Assembly: GCA_041821185.1 (NCBI GenBank)
Contig: JBGUBD010000009.1
Location: forward strand, 62,001-126,000
From: Phycisphaerales bacterium AB-hyl4
Lineage (GTDB): Bacteria > Planctomycetota > Phycisphaerae > Phycisphaerales > Phycisphaeraceae
DNA length: 64,000 bases
Direction of reading: 5' to 3'
Below, piece after piece: positions 45,113 through 54,133 of this stretch. The notes beneath the pieces were generated by a model, which was given only the letters and a program-made list of their open reading frames with translations, did no database searches and was not told where the DNA came from. Numbering within the stretch: position 1 is the first letter of the stretch; each line of letters begins with the position of its first letter. The translations under genes and the position numbers were made by a program.

Positions 45113-47005
45113 ATGACGTCGCTGCCGCCCCCGCCATCCGCGTCTTCGGATCAAATGCCCTACGGTCGGCTGCCTGAGCCGCCGAAGGTTCGGCTGCGCC
45201 CGATGGTGCATCGCGTGGGGCTTACCGCGGCGGCGGCGGCGTGCATCGTGTTCGAGCACGGCTTCTACGAGCCTCGGATTCCGCTGTGGCTGATCCATGG
45301 CATTCAGGGGTTGATGCTTGCACTGTTCGCGGGTGACATGTTCTGGCGGGCGAGGCGGCGGCGTGAGCCCGTGCCTGGTGCCAGTGCGACCTGGTTTGAT
45401 GCATCGCTGCTGGTTGGCGCGGCGGTGGGGGGCGTGGGCGCGTTGGTGGGCATCGACATTGCCTGGCGGCTGGTGGAGGTGGCGGCGGGCGTGCTCTTCT
45501 TTATGGAACTGTGGCGGCTGAACGTGGCGCTGGCGCGCGTGCTGCGACGGCCGGGGCTGCTGCTGCCGATGTCGTTCTTCGTGTTGATCCTCATCGGCAC
45601 GGTGCTGTTGAAGGCGCCGGTGGCTGTGCCGGCGGGTGAACGGCTGAGCTGGCCGGACGCGATCTTCACCATGACCTCGGCGGTCTGCGTCACCGGCCTG
45701 ACCGTCCGCGACACGGCCACGACCTTTACGCCCTATGGCCACACGGTGATCGGCATCTTCATTCAGCTGGGGGGGCTGGGCATCATCATCTTCGGCTCGG
45801 TGCTTGCGCTGATGTTCGGCCGAACGCTGTCGCTGCGCGAAGACGTCAGCCTCAGTCAGATGCTGCACGACCAGCCGTTGCAGGACATTACGCGGTTCGT
45901 GCGGTTCATCGTGGTCGCGGCGCTGACGGTCGAGTTGCTTGCGGCGTTGATCATGATGCCGATGTGGGAGCCGCCGCCGGGCGAAACGTACACCCTCCAG
46001 CAGCGGTTCGGCATGGGCATGTTTCATGCGGTGAGCGCGTTCTGCAACGCCGGGTTTGACCTGACCGGCGACAGCATGGTGCCGTATCGGTTTGCACCGT
46101 TGGCGCACTTGGTCATCATTCCGCTGGTGATCTTCGGCAGCATCGGGTTTCCTGTGCTGGACAATCTCTGGCGGGTGGGCAAGGCGAAGGTGGTGCTGTG
46201 GCTGCGTCGGCCGCGGGTGGTGTGGCGACCGTTGACGCCGTTCGAGCGACCGGTGGCGCTGTCCGATCGGCCGCGGTTGAACCTGCACACGAAAATCGTG
46301 CTTGCCACCTCCGGGATCGTGTATGTCGTCGGCTTCGTCGTGCTCATGGCGGCCAAGCTGATTCCCTACCTGCACCCGGACCTGACCCACGGCGTCCCAC
46401 ACGGACCGGACAGCAGCCAACCGCTGACACTCGCTATCGTCTGGCAAAGCTTTCTGGACGCGAGTTTCCTCTCGTTCAGCTCACGCACCGCCGGGTTCAA
46501 CTCGATGCCCATGGAAGAGCTGAGCATGGCAGGGCGGTTCACGACCATGGTGCTCATGCTCATCGGCGGTTCGCCGGGGGGCACGGCGGGCGGGGCGAAG
46601 AGCACGGTGGTGGCGTTGCTGGTGCTGTCGGTGTTTGCGACATTGCGCGGTCGGCGGGAGACTGAGGCGTTCGGGCGAACGATCAGCGACTCAATGGTCC
46701 GCCGGGCCGCGACGCTGGGCATCTGTTATATCGCCCTGGCGAGCGTCGTGACGGTGCTGCTGAGCATCAGCGAAGGCGACCGCCACACGTTTGAGGCGAT
46801 ACTCTTCGACTCGATCAGCGCGACCGCTGTCACGGGCTTGTCGCTGGGCGTGACGGACGATATCACCGAGTTCGGCAAGGGTGTGGTTATTGTGACGATG
46901 TTCCTCGGCCGTGTGGGTCCGCTCACGCTGCTGGGCGCGCTGATGCTCACGGGACGCAAACGAAGGCCCTACGGCTACGCCCACGAAGACGTGGTGCTTG
47001 GATGA
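45113..47005 (+). CDS. trkH: TrkH/KtrB-family potassium uptake membrane subunit
   Basis: Ion-conducting subunit of a Trk/Ktr potassium transporter, 630 residues from ATG 45113 (ATG 45056 is an alternative). It has 10 or more membrane segments and four pore (P) loops with their selectivity-filter glycines: TSAVCVTGLTV, AVSAFCNAGFDLTGDS, FSSRTAGFNSMPM and SISATAVTGLSLGVTD. GGSPGGTAGGAKST is the conserved cytoplasmic lattice between loops. About 140 residues at the N-terminus, with several hydrophobic helices, precede the core and are longer than in KtrB. The regulatory subunit gene follows by 106 bases. Uptake depends on the trkA-type partner and on ATP/ADP or NAD binding to it. Confidence 0.92.
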   Translation: MTSLPPPPSASSDQMPYGRLPEPPKVRLRPMVHRVGLTAAAAACIVFEHGFYEPRIPLWLIHGIQGLMLALFAGDMFWRARRRREPVPGASATWFDASLLVGAAVGGVGALVGIDIAWRLVEVAAGVLFFMELWRLNVALARVLRRPGLLLPMSFFVLILIGTVLLKAPVAVPAGERLSWPDAIFTMTSAVCVTGLTVRDTATTFTPYGHTVIGIFIQLGGLGIIIFGSVLALMFGRTLSLREDVSLSQMLHDQPLQDITRFVRFIVVAALTVELLAALIMMPMWEPPPGETYTLQQRFGMGMFHAVSAFCNAGFDLTGDSMVPYRFAPLAHLVIIPLVIFGSIGFPVLDNLWRVGKAKVVLWLRRPRVVWRPLTPFERPVALSDRPRLNLHTKIVLATSGIVYVVGFVVLMAAKLIPYLHPDLTHGVPHGPDSSQPLTLAIVWQSFLDASFLSFSSRTAGFNSMPMEELSMAGRFTTMVLMLIGGSPGGTAGGAKSTVVALLVLSVFATLRGRRETEAFGRTISDSMVRRAATLGICYIALASVVTVLLSISEGDRHTFEAILFDSISATAVTGLSLGVTDDITEFGKGVVIVTMFLGRVGPLTLLGALMLTGRKRRPYGYAHEDVVLG

Positions 47006-47019
47006 AAAACAACAAGACA

Positions 47020-47091
47020 TGACAAGGTGAGTGAGTGACAAGGTGCCGAAGGTCGGCAGACCCTTCACCTTGTCACCCCGTTACCTTGTCA
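47020..47091. repeat. Word-repeat hairpin between trkH and trkA
   Basis: The word TGACAAGGT occurs twice (47020-47028 and within 47035-47045) and its reverse complement twice (within 47066-47076 and at 47083-47091). The inner 11-bp arms GTGACAAGGTG and CACCTTGTCAC pair perfectly, and the outer 9-bp arms pair perfectly too, giving a nested hairpin. Confidence 0.75.
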
Positions 47092-47111
47092 GGCTTCACC
47101 GGAGACGCGAC

Positions 47112-47777
47112 ATGCGATTCACCATCATCGGGCTCGGCCGATTCGGTTCGCGATTGGCGGCACAGTTGGCCGACAAGGGGCAGGAGGTCATCGGCATTGA
47201 CCGCGACCCGCGCATCATTGAAGAGATGCGCGATCGCGTGACGCTGGCGATCAGCCTCGACGCGACCGACGAGCAGGCGCTGATCATGCAGGGCATCGAC
47301 AAGGTCGACGTGGCGGTGGTCGGCATCGGCACGGACTTCGAAGCGATCGCGCTGACGACGGTGGTGCTCAAGGAGATCGGCGTGCCGCATGTGGTCGCCC
47401 GGGCGGTGTCGCCGACCAGTGCGCGTATTCTCAAGAGCATCGGCGCGGACGATGTGGTGAACCCGGAAGACGAGGCAGCGGACCGCTGGTCGCACAGATT
47501 GGTCGCGCCGAAGTTCATGCGTCAGTTCGAGCTGGATCAGGGCTTCAGCCTCGTGGAGATTCCCACGCCGCGCAAGTGGGTTGGCCAGTCGTTGGCGAAG
47601 CTGAACCTGCGTGTGACGGAGGGGTTGCACGTGGTCGCGGTTCGGCGGCGCAAAGATCAGGACGATCCGCAAAGCCCGATCAGCTTTCAAATCCCCCAGC
47701 CCGGCGAGCCGTTGCGGGCGGAGGAAGTGCTCGTCGTGCTCGGCCAGGACGAAGACGTGGCGCGGTTGCCGAGGTAG
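47112..47777 (+). CDS. trkA: TrkA/KtrA-type potassium channel regulatory subunit
   Basis: A 221-residue cytoplasmic RCK protein. The N-terminal Rossmann fold begins MRFTIIGLGRFGSRLAAQLADKGQEVIGID with the GxGxxG signature, followed by DATDEQALIMQGIDKVDVAVVGIGTDFEAIALTTVVLKE. A C-terminal RCK_C region starts near residue 140 (FSLVEIPTPRKWVGQSLAKLNL) and closes LRAEEVLVVLGQDEDVARL. A single RCK_N/RCK_C unit is the KtrA form, half of E. coli TrkA. It gates the TrkH subunit encoded just before. ATG 47112 has GGAG 8 nt upstream; the frame upstream lies inside the hairpin and is not used. Confidence 0.93.
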   Translation: MRFTIIGLGRFGSRLAAQLADKGQEVIGIDRDPRIIEEMRDRVTLAISLDATDEQALIMQGIDKVDVAVVGIGTDFEAIALTTVVLKEIGVPHVVARAVSPTSARILKSIGADDVVNPEDEAADRWSHRLVAPKFMRQFELDQGFSLVEIPTPRKWVGQSLAKLNLRVTEGLHVVAVRRRKDQDDPQSPISFQIPQPGEPLRAEEVLVVLGQDEDVARLPR

Positions 47778-47779
47778 GT

Positions 47780-47895
47780 ATTTGGCGATCTGGTGATTTG
47801 GTGATTTGGTGATGTGCCCGAAGGGAACGGAGGTTAGGCCGTCATCAAGCCTCCCGTCCCGTCTTGCACTTCACCAAATCACCAGATCGCCAAAT
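47780..47895. repeat. Word-repeat hairpin after trkA
   Basis: ATTTGG and GTGATTTG words are repeated on the left arm (47780-47804) and their reverse complements on the right (47871-47895): 25 bp, perfectly matched. The intervening 66 bases contain a second, weaker stem (GGGAACGGAGG versus CCTCCCGTCCC). The element starts right after the trkA stop codon. Confidence 0.8.
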
Positions 47896-47950
47896 CACCA
47901 AATACCCAAATCCTCTTGCATCGCAAGGGTTGCACATCTATGCTGAACCT

Positions 47951-48034
47951 GTTCGCCAGGGGTGCCCGCACGTAAGTGGGCTGAGATCACACCCTGGAAC
48001 CTGATCCGGCTCGCACCGGCGTAGGAAGGCGAAC
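47951..48034 (+). promoter_or_regulatory. TPP riboswitch (THI element)
   Basis: Closing helix P1 is GTTCGCC (47951-47957) with GGCGAAC (48028-48034). Conserved core elements follow the THI-box order: CAGGGGTGCC, GGGCTGAGAT, CACCCTGGAACCTGATC, and CACCGGCGTAGGAAGG. It lies about 98 bases before the thiC start and should turn thiC off when thiamine pyrophosphate is plentiful. I could not tell whether it acts by terminator or by hiding the ribosome site. Confidence 0.95.
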
Positions 48035-48131
48035 CCCCGCTCACGCGTGCCTCATCCTTCCTGACGTTCTCAGTGCGACATTCCGCTTGCTTGATGGTTC
48101 ATCCAGTCGCAAGCTCTGGAAGGAATCGGCT

Positions 48132-50006
48132 ATGACTCGTCCTTACACCCTCCCGCCCATCGGCAGCAATCCCGCGACGACGCCTAACGTCACCACGCCC
48201 GGCAGCTTTGCCAACCGGCCCGACATCGGTGGCCCGCTGAGCTTCAGTTCGCCTGACACGCCGGGCATGCCCGCGCCCAGCGACAAGACCGCGTGGGACT
48301 TCCTGCCCGATGGCTGGCAGACGACGACGGACGACAGCAAAGCCCAGGCATGGCCATGCCTGGGCTTTAAGGTCACCCAATTCCAGCAGGCCGACGGCTC
48401 GACGCGCCACGTGCTGCATCCCGAGCACTTCGAAGCCAGCACGCAACTCGAACACGCTCGGCTGGGCGTGGTTACGCCGCAAATGGCGCGGGTGGCCGAG
48501 CGAGAGGGGCATCTCACGGCCGAGCAGGTGCGTGACGAGGTCGCGGTCGGACGGATGGTCATCCCCGCGAACAAGACGCATTTGGGTTACAAGCTCGACC
48601 CGATGGCGATCGGGCGTGCGAGCAAGACGAAGATCAACGCGAACATGGGCGCATCGCCTGTGAGCAGCGGCACGGATGAGGAAGTTGAAAAGCTCAAGTG
48701 GGCCGAGCGTTGGGGGGCCGACACGGTGATGGACCTGTCGACGGGTGGCAATCTTGACGAGTGCCGCGCCGCGCTTTGCCGGAACTCGACGACGCCGATC
48801 GGGACCGTGCCGATCTACTCGATGATCATCGGCCGCAAGCTTGAAGACCTCGACGAGTCTGCCGTGCTCGAAACCGTCCGTCACCAGGCGGAGCAGGGGG
48901 TGGACTATTTCACCATTCACGCCGGCCTGCTGCGCGAGCACCTCAAGCTCGTGAAGAATCGACTCATCGGCCTGGTCTCGCGCGGCGGCTCAATCCTCGC
49001 CAAGTGGATGCTGATGGACCCGACGGGCCGCCGTGAAAACCTGATGAATACGGCGTGGGAAGACATCTGCGACATCATGCGCGAGCACGATGTCACGTTC
49101 AGCATCGGCGACGGCTGTCGGCCGGGCGGCCTCGCGGACGCGACCGACGAACTGCAACTCGCCGAGCTGGTCGAAATCGGCAAGCTTACCGAACGCGCCT
49201 GGCGAAAAGGCGTGCAGGTCATGGTCGAAGGCCCCGGCCACGTGCCGTTCGATCAGATCGAATACAACATGAAGCTCCAGCGCACACTCTGCCACGGTGC
49301 GCCGTTTTACGTGCTCGGCCCGCTGGTGACCGACATCTTCCCCGGCTATGACCACATCACGTCGTGCATCGGTGCGACCAGCGCTGCCTACCACGGCGCG
49401 TCGATGCTCTGCTACGTCACGCCGAAGGAACACCTCGGCCTGCCGAAGAAAGACGACGTCAAGCAAGGCTGCATCGCGTACAAGATCGCTGCTCACGCTG
49501 CGGACGTCGCGCTGGGCATCCCCAACAGCCGCAACCGCGACGACGAACTCACACAGGCCCGCGCTGCGCTGAACTGGCAGAAGCACTTCGACCTCAGCTT
49601 CGATCCGGACACGGCTCGTGCGTATCACGACGAAGACCTTGATGTCGACACCGACTTCTGCGCGATGTGCGGCCACGACTGGTGTAGCGTCCGCATTTCC
49701 AAGGAGATTCAGGACTGGGCCAGCGGCAAGGCCGACGGCTATGAGCGTGGCAAGCCGGTGAAGTCCGACGCGCTCACCGCCGAGCAGCAGGCGATTCTCA
49801 AGCAACGTGGTTACTTGAAGCCTGAGGAAATCCACAAGCTCGCGAGCAAGACGAAGAAGGTTGTCGACGCGGATGAGGACGGCAAGGCGAGTTGCCACAG
49901 CGATTACGTCGACGCCGACGAAGCGAAGAAGTTGCAGGAAGAAAAGCTGGTGCAGGTTGACGTGCGTCCCGCGCTGGGGTTGCGCAAGGAAGACTCGGTG
50001 ATCTGA
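48132..50006 (+). CDS. thiC: Phosphomethylpyrimidine synthase ThiC
   Basis: Radical SAM enzyme that converts 5-aminoimidazole ribotide to HMP phosphate, the pyrimidine half of thiamine. The 624-residue protein has the N-terminal domain, the barrel with [49 protein letters not shown] and PRNV-like metal ligands, and the atypical C-terminal cluster motif C510-x2-C513-x4-C518 ([10 protein letters not shown]). ATG 48132 has AAGGA upstream; the frame to 48087 is not needed. It is the only thiamine gene here and is controlled by the TPP riboswitch. About 40 residues beyond the cysteine motif is usual; here there are about 105, a long charged tail. Confidence 0.97.
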   Translation: MTRPYTLPPIGSNPATTPNVTTPGSFANRPDIGGPLSFSSPDTPGMPAPSDKTAWDFLPDGWQTTTDDSKAQAWPCLGFKVTQFQQADGSTRHVLHPEHFEASTQLEHARLGVVTPQMARVAEREGHLTAEQVRDEVAVGRMVIPANKTHLGYKLDPMAIGRASKTKINANMGASPVSSGTDEEVEKLKWAERWGADTVMDLSTGGNLDECRAALCRNSTTPIGTVPIYSMIIGRKLEDLDESAVLETVRHQAEQGVDYFTIHAGLLREHLKLVKNRLIGLVSRGGSILAKWMLMDPTGRRENLMNTAWEDICDIMREHDVTFSIGDGCRPGGLADATDELQLAELVEIGKLTERAWRKGVQVMVEGPGHVPFDQIEYNMKLQRTLCHGAPFYVLGPLVTDIFPGYDHITSCIGATSAAYHGASMLCYVTPKEHLGLPKKDDVKQGCIAYKIAAHAADVALGIPNSRNRDDELTQARAALNWQKHFDLSFDPDTARAYHDEDLDVDTDFCAMCGHDWCSVRISKEIQDWASGKADGYERGKPVKSDALTAEQQAILKQRGYLKPEEIHKLASKTKKVVDADEDGKASCHSDYVDADEAKKLQEEKLVQVDVRPALGLRKEDSVI

Positions 50007-50016
50007 CCGCGAAAAC

Positions 50017-50037
50017 CCACGGATTCAATCCGTGGGC
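50017..50037. repeat. CCCACGGAT-type hairpin, copy 3
   Basis: CCCACGGAT (50017-50025) and ATCCGTGGG (50029-50037), perfect 9-bp arms around TCA, 11 bases past the thiC stop. It can serve as a terminator but belongs to the same repeat family as 3293 and 32263. Confidence 0.65.
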
Positions 50038-50059
50038 TTCGTGGATCGACCGCAAGACG

Positions 50060-50245
50060 ATGGACGAAACTGCAGAGTACATATGCCCGCACTGTGGCGA
50101 GTCGATCCAGATCATGGTCGACCCCACGGGCGGCGATGAGCAGGACTACGTCGAAGACTGCCCGGTGTGTTGCAACCCGAATCAGTTGAGGATCATGTTT
50201 GATCGCGCCGGCTATGCGAGCGTGTCGGCACAGCCGGCGCAGTAA
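50060..50245 (+). CDS. CPXCG-motif zinc-ribbon protein
   Basis: A 61-residue protein with two Cys pairs: CPHC (residues 9-12, followed by Gly) and CPVC (34-37), separated by an acidic stretch typical of the Cys-rich CPXCG family (PF14255). These small predicted zinc ribbons occur in many Proteobacteria and Planctomycetes; their function is unknown. It follows thiC by 53 bases but is separated from it by the hairpin at 50017, so it may use its own promoter. Confidence 0.88.
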   Translation: MDETAEYICPHCGESIQIMVDPTGGDEQDYVEDCPVCCNPNQLRIMFDRAGYASVSAQPAQ

Positions 50246-50321
50246 CGTCGGCGCGGGTCGGGACTGGCGAGGCCTTCTTTGCAGCCGAACTCCAAGCTTG
50301 CCTGAAACCTGACCCCGGTCG

Positions 50322-53300
50322 TCATTCGTGCCGACTCATGTTTTTCCAAAGGGTTCCGAAGAAATAGCGTGCCTTTTCATGGCTTTCGCTTGAACGGTTT
50401 TGCATCGTGGCATCCCAGCGAAGCTGATCAATGAGGATGGTTCCTTGGCCGAGCTTGTGCATTGTCATCCCGATGCCAGGCGACTCGTTGCGCGGATGCG
50501 TTTCGAGTGAGCGGAGGATTTTCTGACTCAACGTCCCTTGGGCGCTGCTTGTAACGTCCCACTTTCCAAGCCAGTCAGGTTCGTACAGCAACGCTTCGCC
50601 GTTGTGGCCGTCGGGCTCGAGAACGTAGTCGGCGATGGCGGTGGTCCGGACGGAGAAATCGTTGCCATTCGTCCACCCGAAGGTCGCCCAGCAGGTGTGG
50701 TAATCGCTGATGCCGTCCAGCAACGGATGGTCGAACTGCTTTGGTTCGATTTCAAATTGCTGTAGCCACATTTGAGGCGGCCTGAGAGAGATGGGTTGCC
50801 CCAGCCAATCCGTTAACGTTGCAAGGTAGGGCGTCTGGGGTGTCAGGCGGTGAACCCAGAGCGTGCCTCCTCCGCGGACGAACTGTTCTAATGCCTGAAG
50901 TTGCCGTGCGGATGGGCTGGCGTTGCCCGTCAACAGCACGTGATGCACGCCGGGTCTAAGGGGTTGCTCATCAGCCATTCCGCCGAAGAGAACCCTTGCC
51001 TCACGCATGCGTGCTTCCCAGTCGGCAAGCTCCTCCGGCCGAGCGAGCAACATAAGCTTGCGATCGACATCGTTGTCGTCGGCTTCCCGCAACGTGTCAG
51101 CGTATGCGGCAAGATTGTTGAGCAACTGTCGGGCGACTGGCTCGGTGGCCACGGCTTCGTTCAGCTGAAGAGCGCAGGCGACCAGCGCGCCCCGGCCGTA
51201 TCTGGCGATAATCAACGGGGTGTATCGTAATCCGCCGATCCCGCTGGCAATCAGGGGGATTTCGAACGCCGGGTCGAACGGTGCTGCGTAGTTGGCTCGG
51301 CTAACGTAGTGGTCCGGTTGCCAGAACTGCCACTGTTTTTCGGGGATGTTGTCTGTCAAGGGGTGGCTACGTTGCGTGAACAGCCTGGTGGCATCGCTTT
51401 CGCGAGTGGCTTGAAGGTTTACGCCCGCGGCAGAACCTGAACCTACGTTTAACGTCATCACCACACCGCCGCGGTCGATGTACCGCTCAAGCAGGGGTCC
51501 GGTTTCAGAGCCCAATGCGTTGAACACCGACTGGTCGACCAGCACGAAGCGGACTCGTTCCGCGTCAAGTTGACGCACCACATCGGGGCCATGAACAGTC
51601 AGGCCACTCCATTCGGCGATCTGCCCCAATTGGTTGGTGTCTCCGATCAGCCGAACACGATCTGCATGCCAGCCCGAGGACGCAGGTTGTTCGGGGAAAA
51701 CTTCCCAGTCTTGTGTGAAGCCTGAAACGAGTTGTCCCTGTGCATCGTTCAATTCGACATGGAACTGGCAGCCGGTCGTCTGCTGGACGTCGGGCAATTG
51801 GAACGACCAGTCGACGTCGTGCCGCTCGCCGGCTGGGATCGTCAGTTTTTCACTTTGGCGGTCGATGACCCGGCCGTCTTGAGTCAGCGTTGTGACGAGG
51901 GTCACATCGTGCGGTTCAAAAGAATCATTGAGCACGACGAGCGGACGTTGTGCCGTTGTGCCGCCACGCCAATGGCGAAGTCGATCGCGTGTGAAAACGG
52001 TGACAGGCTCCATGGCGCTTCGCATGTAAGGAGCCAGATGCTCGTTGCGCGTGACATCCCATGGGTCCATGCCTGCCAGTCCCATGTCGCGAAAGCCCTG
52101 GATCTGCAACTTCATGGTTTCACCGATGCCGCGCACCAAAGGCTCAGCTTGGCCGAAGAGGTCGCGATAGGCAGCCGGGCCGGTCCAGAACGCAAAGTGA
52201 TCGGGGTAAGCGATGGCGGTGGCCGGTCCGAATTCGCCTGCAAACCAAGGGCGATCGCGGTCGGGCAACTCTGCACCATATTTGAACGCGCCCGGGATCT
52301 CTTCGGGGCGGCTGATGTCCTCCATCGCCCACGCGACGGGTGGGAACTCAGTGGCCCATAGCGGGTTTTTGGTGGGGCTGACGTAATAGAAATGAATGTT
52401 GATGATGTCGATGGGGAACCCGTGCGAATCGGGCTTGTAATCGCGCAAGTCGCCGTCGCCTTCCTGCATGATCGGCCGGGTCGGGTCGACCTGCTGAAGG
52501 TGACGGAAAGACTCGTAGAACTTCTCGCCGATAGGCTGGTTCGGGGCGGTAATAATGGCTTCGTTGGCCAGACTCCAGATCACAATGCTCGGGTGATTCT
52601 TGTCCCGAGCGACCCGTTCGCTCCACGTCCGCTGAAAATGGGTCCAGAAGCTGGGCTGGTCATAGGCATAATTGCGATTGAACGTCAGTTCAGATTCGCC
52701 GATGAGCATCATGCCCATCTCGTCCGCCAGAAGGGCGAAACGTGTGGGCGGCGGCATGGTGGTTGGCCGCACCGTGTTGATGCCCACGTCGTTGAGTTGT
52801 TTGAACATCGCACGCAGCGCGTCCACGCCGGCTTCCGTGTCCAGCGTGCCGTGCGTGAAAGCGCGCATGGCAACGCCGTTGATCATGATGTTTCGGCCGT
52901 CGATCCAGACCTCACGAAACCCGAATCGTATATGCCGCTGATCGAGAATTGCCTGTGTGCTCGCGTCGACAAGTTGAACCCGGGCGACGTAGAGGTGGGG
53001 GTCGCCGGGCATCCACAACGTGGCATCGGGCCAGGCCTGCTTCAACTCGACCTGGCCCGGCCCGGCCGACAACTCGACTTGACGCTCCACGCGGAGCACT
53101 GGGTCCGTTCCGATCTGGCCGGTGGCGATTTCGTAGGGCAGCACGTCCATGCGAATGTTGACCGGCCGCGCTGCGCCTGTCTGATTCTGCAGGCGAACGT
53201 CCGCTTGGATCTGCATGTCACGAAATGAGGACGTCATCGTCACGTCCGCTACGCGCAGCAGCGGTACTTCGCGCACATGAACGCTGTGGCGAATCCCTTC

Positions 53301-53903
53301 GCGCCTGAAGTAGCCGTAGCCGATGATCGCGCGGTTGGCGGCGCGGGCAATGGGCAAGCTTGCTTCGGTGAAACCTTGCTCGGTTCCCACGGCATCGCCT
53401 TCTTCGGGATTCAAGAGCGTGCCGATGACGCCCAGGAGAAGCACGACGAGTTCGTTGTCACCCTCGCGAACGTGCTCGCTGACATCGAACTCAAATGGGG
53501 TGTAACCGCCCAGGTGCGAGCCCACCGGCTGGCCATTTACGAAAACGCGACAGTGGTAGCCGACGGCGCTGAAGTGCAGGATCACACGCTTGGCACCCGG
53601 CTTGGAAGCGACAGAAAACGTTGTCCGAAATGCGCCGTCTCTCCCTGGGGCTGGCACCTTTACGGGGCTGGCGTCTTCAAACGATGGCGGCTCATCCAGG
53701 CGCTGCCATGGCACATGCTCCCAAACGCCGTCCAGGCTACGTAACTGATTGTCGACGTCCAGCGTCGTAGCGTCCCAGAATTCATGGTGCCGAGCGTTAG
53801 CATCAGGCGACGCGAGGATTGACGAAGGGTCGTACATCAGTGTTACCATTGCGATCAAGACGAAAGTCGTGACATTGCCCAACGCGTATCGTTGTTCAAA
53901 CAT
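50322..53903 (-). CDS. Secreted glycoside hydrolase family 2 protein
   Basis: A 1193-residue protein with a signal peptide (MFEQRYALGNVTTFVLIAMV ... ILASPDANA). Then the GH2 order: jelly-roll domain (VRLRSLDGVWEHVPW; NGQPVGSHLGGYTPFEFDVSEHV), Ig-like middle domain (VTMTSSFRDMQIQADVRLQNQT) and TIM barrel with acid/base HPSIVIWSLANEA (Glu448) and nucleophile WFAGEFGPA (Glu557). Behind them is an extra C-terminal half of about 550 residues with a DUF4982-like or GATase-like flavour (ARYGRGALVACALQLNEAVA; MWLQQFEIEPKQFDHPLLDGI). Members split beta-galactosides, glucuronides or mannosides; the exact sugar cannot be read off. ATG 53903 has AGGAG 8 nt upstream. Confidence 0.88.
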   Translation of the reverse strand: MFEQRYALGNVTTFVLIAMVTLMYDPSSILASPDANARHHEFWDATTLDVDNQLRSLDGVWEHVPWQRLDEPPSFEDASPVKVPAPGRDGAFRTTFSVASKPGAKRVILHFSAVGYHCRVFVNGQPVGSHLGGYTPFEFDVSEHVREGDNELVVLLLGVIGTLLNPEEGDAVGTEQGFTEASLPIARAANRAIIGYGYFRREGIRHSVHVREVPLLRVADVTMTSSFRDMQIQADVRLQNQTGAARPVNIRMDVLPYEIATGQIGTDPVLRVERQVELSAGPGQVELKQAWPDATLWMPGDPHLYVARVQLVDASTQAILDQRHIRFGFREVWIDGRNIMINGVAMRAFTHGTLDTEAGVDALRAMFKQLNDVGINTVRPTTMPPPTRFALLADEMGMMLIGESELTFNRNYAYDQPSFWTHFQRTWSERVARDKNHPSIVIWSLANEAIITAPNQPIGEKFYESFRHLQQVDPTRPIMQEGDGDLRDYKPDSHGFPIDIINIHFYYVSPTKNPLWATEFPPVAWAMEDISRPEEIPGAFKYGAELPDRDRPWFAGEFGPATAIAYPDHFAFWTGPAAYRDLFGQAEPLVRGIGETMKLQIQGFRDMGLAGMDPWDVTRNEHLAPYMRSAMEPVTVFTRDRLRHWRGGTTAQRPLVVLNDSFEPHDVTLVTTLTQDGRVIDRQSEKLTIPAGERHDVDWSFQLPDVQQTTGCQFHVELNDAQGQLVSGFTQDWEVFPEQPASSGWHADRVRLIGDTNQLGQIAEWSGLTVHGPDVVRQLDAERVRFVLVDQSVFNALGSETGPLLERYIDRGGVVMTLNVGSGSAAGVNLQATRESDATRLFTQRSHPLTDNIPEKQWQFWQPDHYVSRANYAAPFDPAFEIPLIASGIGGLRYTPLIIARYGRGALVACALQLNEAVATEPVARQLLNNLAAYADTLREADDNDVDRKLMLLARPEELADWEARMREARVLFGGMADEQPLRPGVHHVLLTGNASPSARQLQALEQFVRGGGTLWVHRLTPQTPYLATLTDWLGQPISLRPPQMWLQQFEIEPKQFDHPLLDGISDYHTCWATFGWTNGNDFSVRTTAIADYVLEPDGHNGEALLYEPDWLGKWDVTSSAQGTLSQKILRSLETHPRNESPGIGMTMHKLGQGTILIDQLRWDATMQNRSSESHEKARYFFGTLWKNMSRHE

Positions 53904-54133
53904 GCACGATACTCCTGGAAATTGCCCGCGGTCGCTTCGGATGGAACGCTTCGGGCCTCGCGGCCCGCCGTCGACCGTCGGCACATGTCAGCATGCGGTG
54001 GCGTAGCATCATATCGATTGCTTACGGCTTGCCCTGAGTCTGATTGCTAATCCCCCTCCACCGGAATTTCAATGGAGATGATCCCGGTTTGCAAATAGTG
54101 GCCATTGAAGCATCGTCAAGTAACGGCTTGGGG

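Noticed and set aside
47780..47895. CRISPR array at the repeated GTGATTTG words
   Set aside because: Words are 8-10 bases without spacers of constant length, and the right half is an inverted copy; no cas gene is present.
53904..54133. Second sigma-54 promoter ahead of the GH2 gene
   Set aside because: The best minus-strand match has only 9 bases between GG and GC, one too few.
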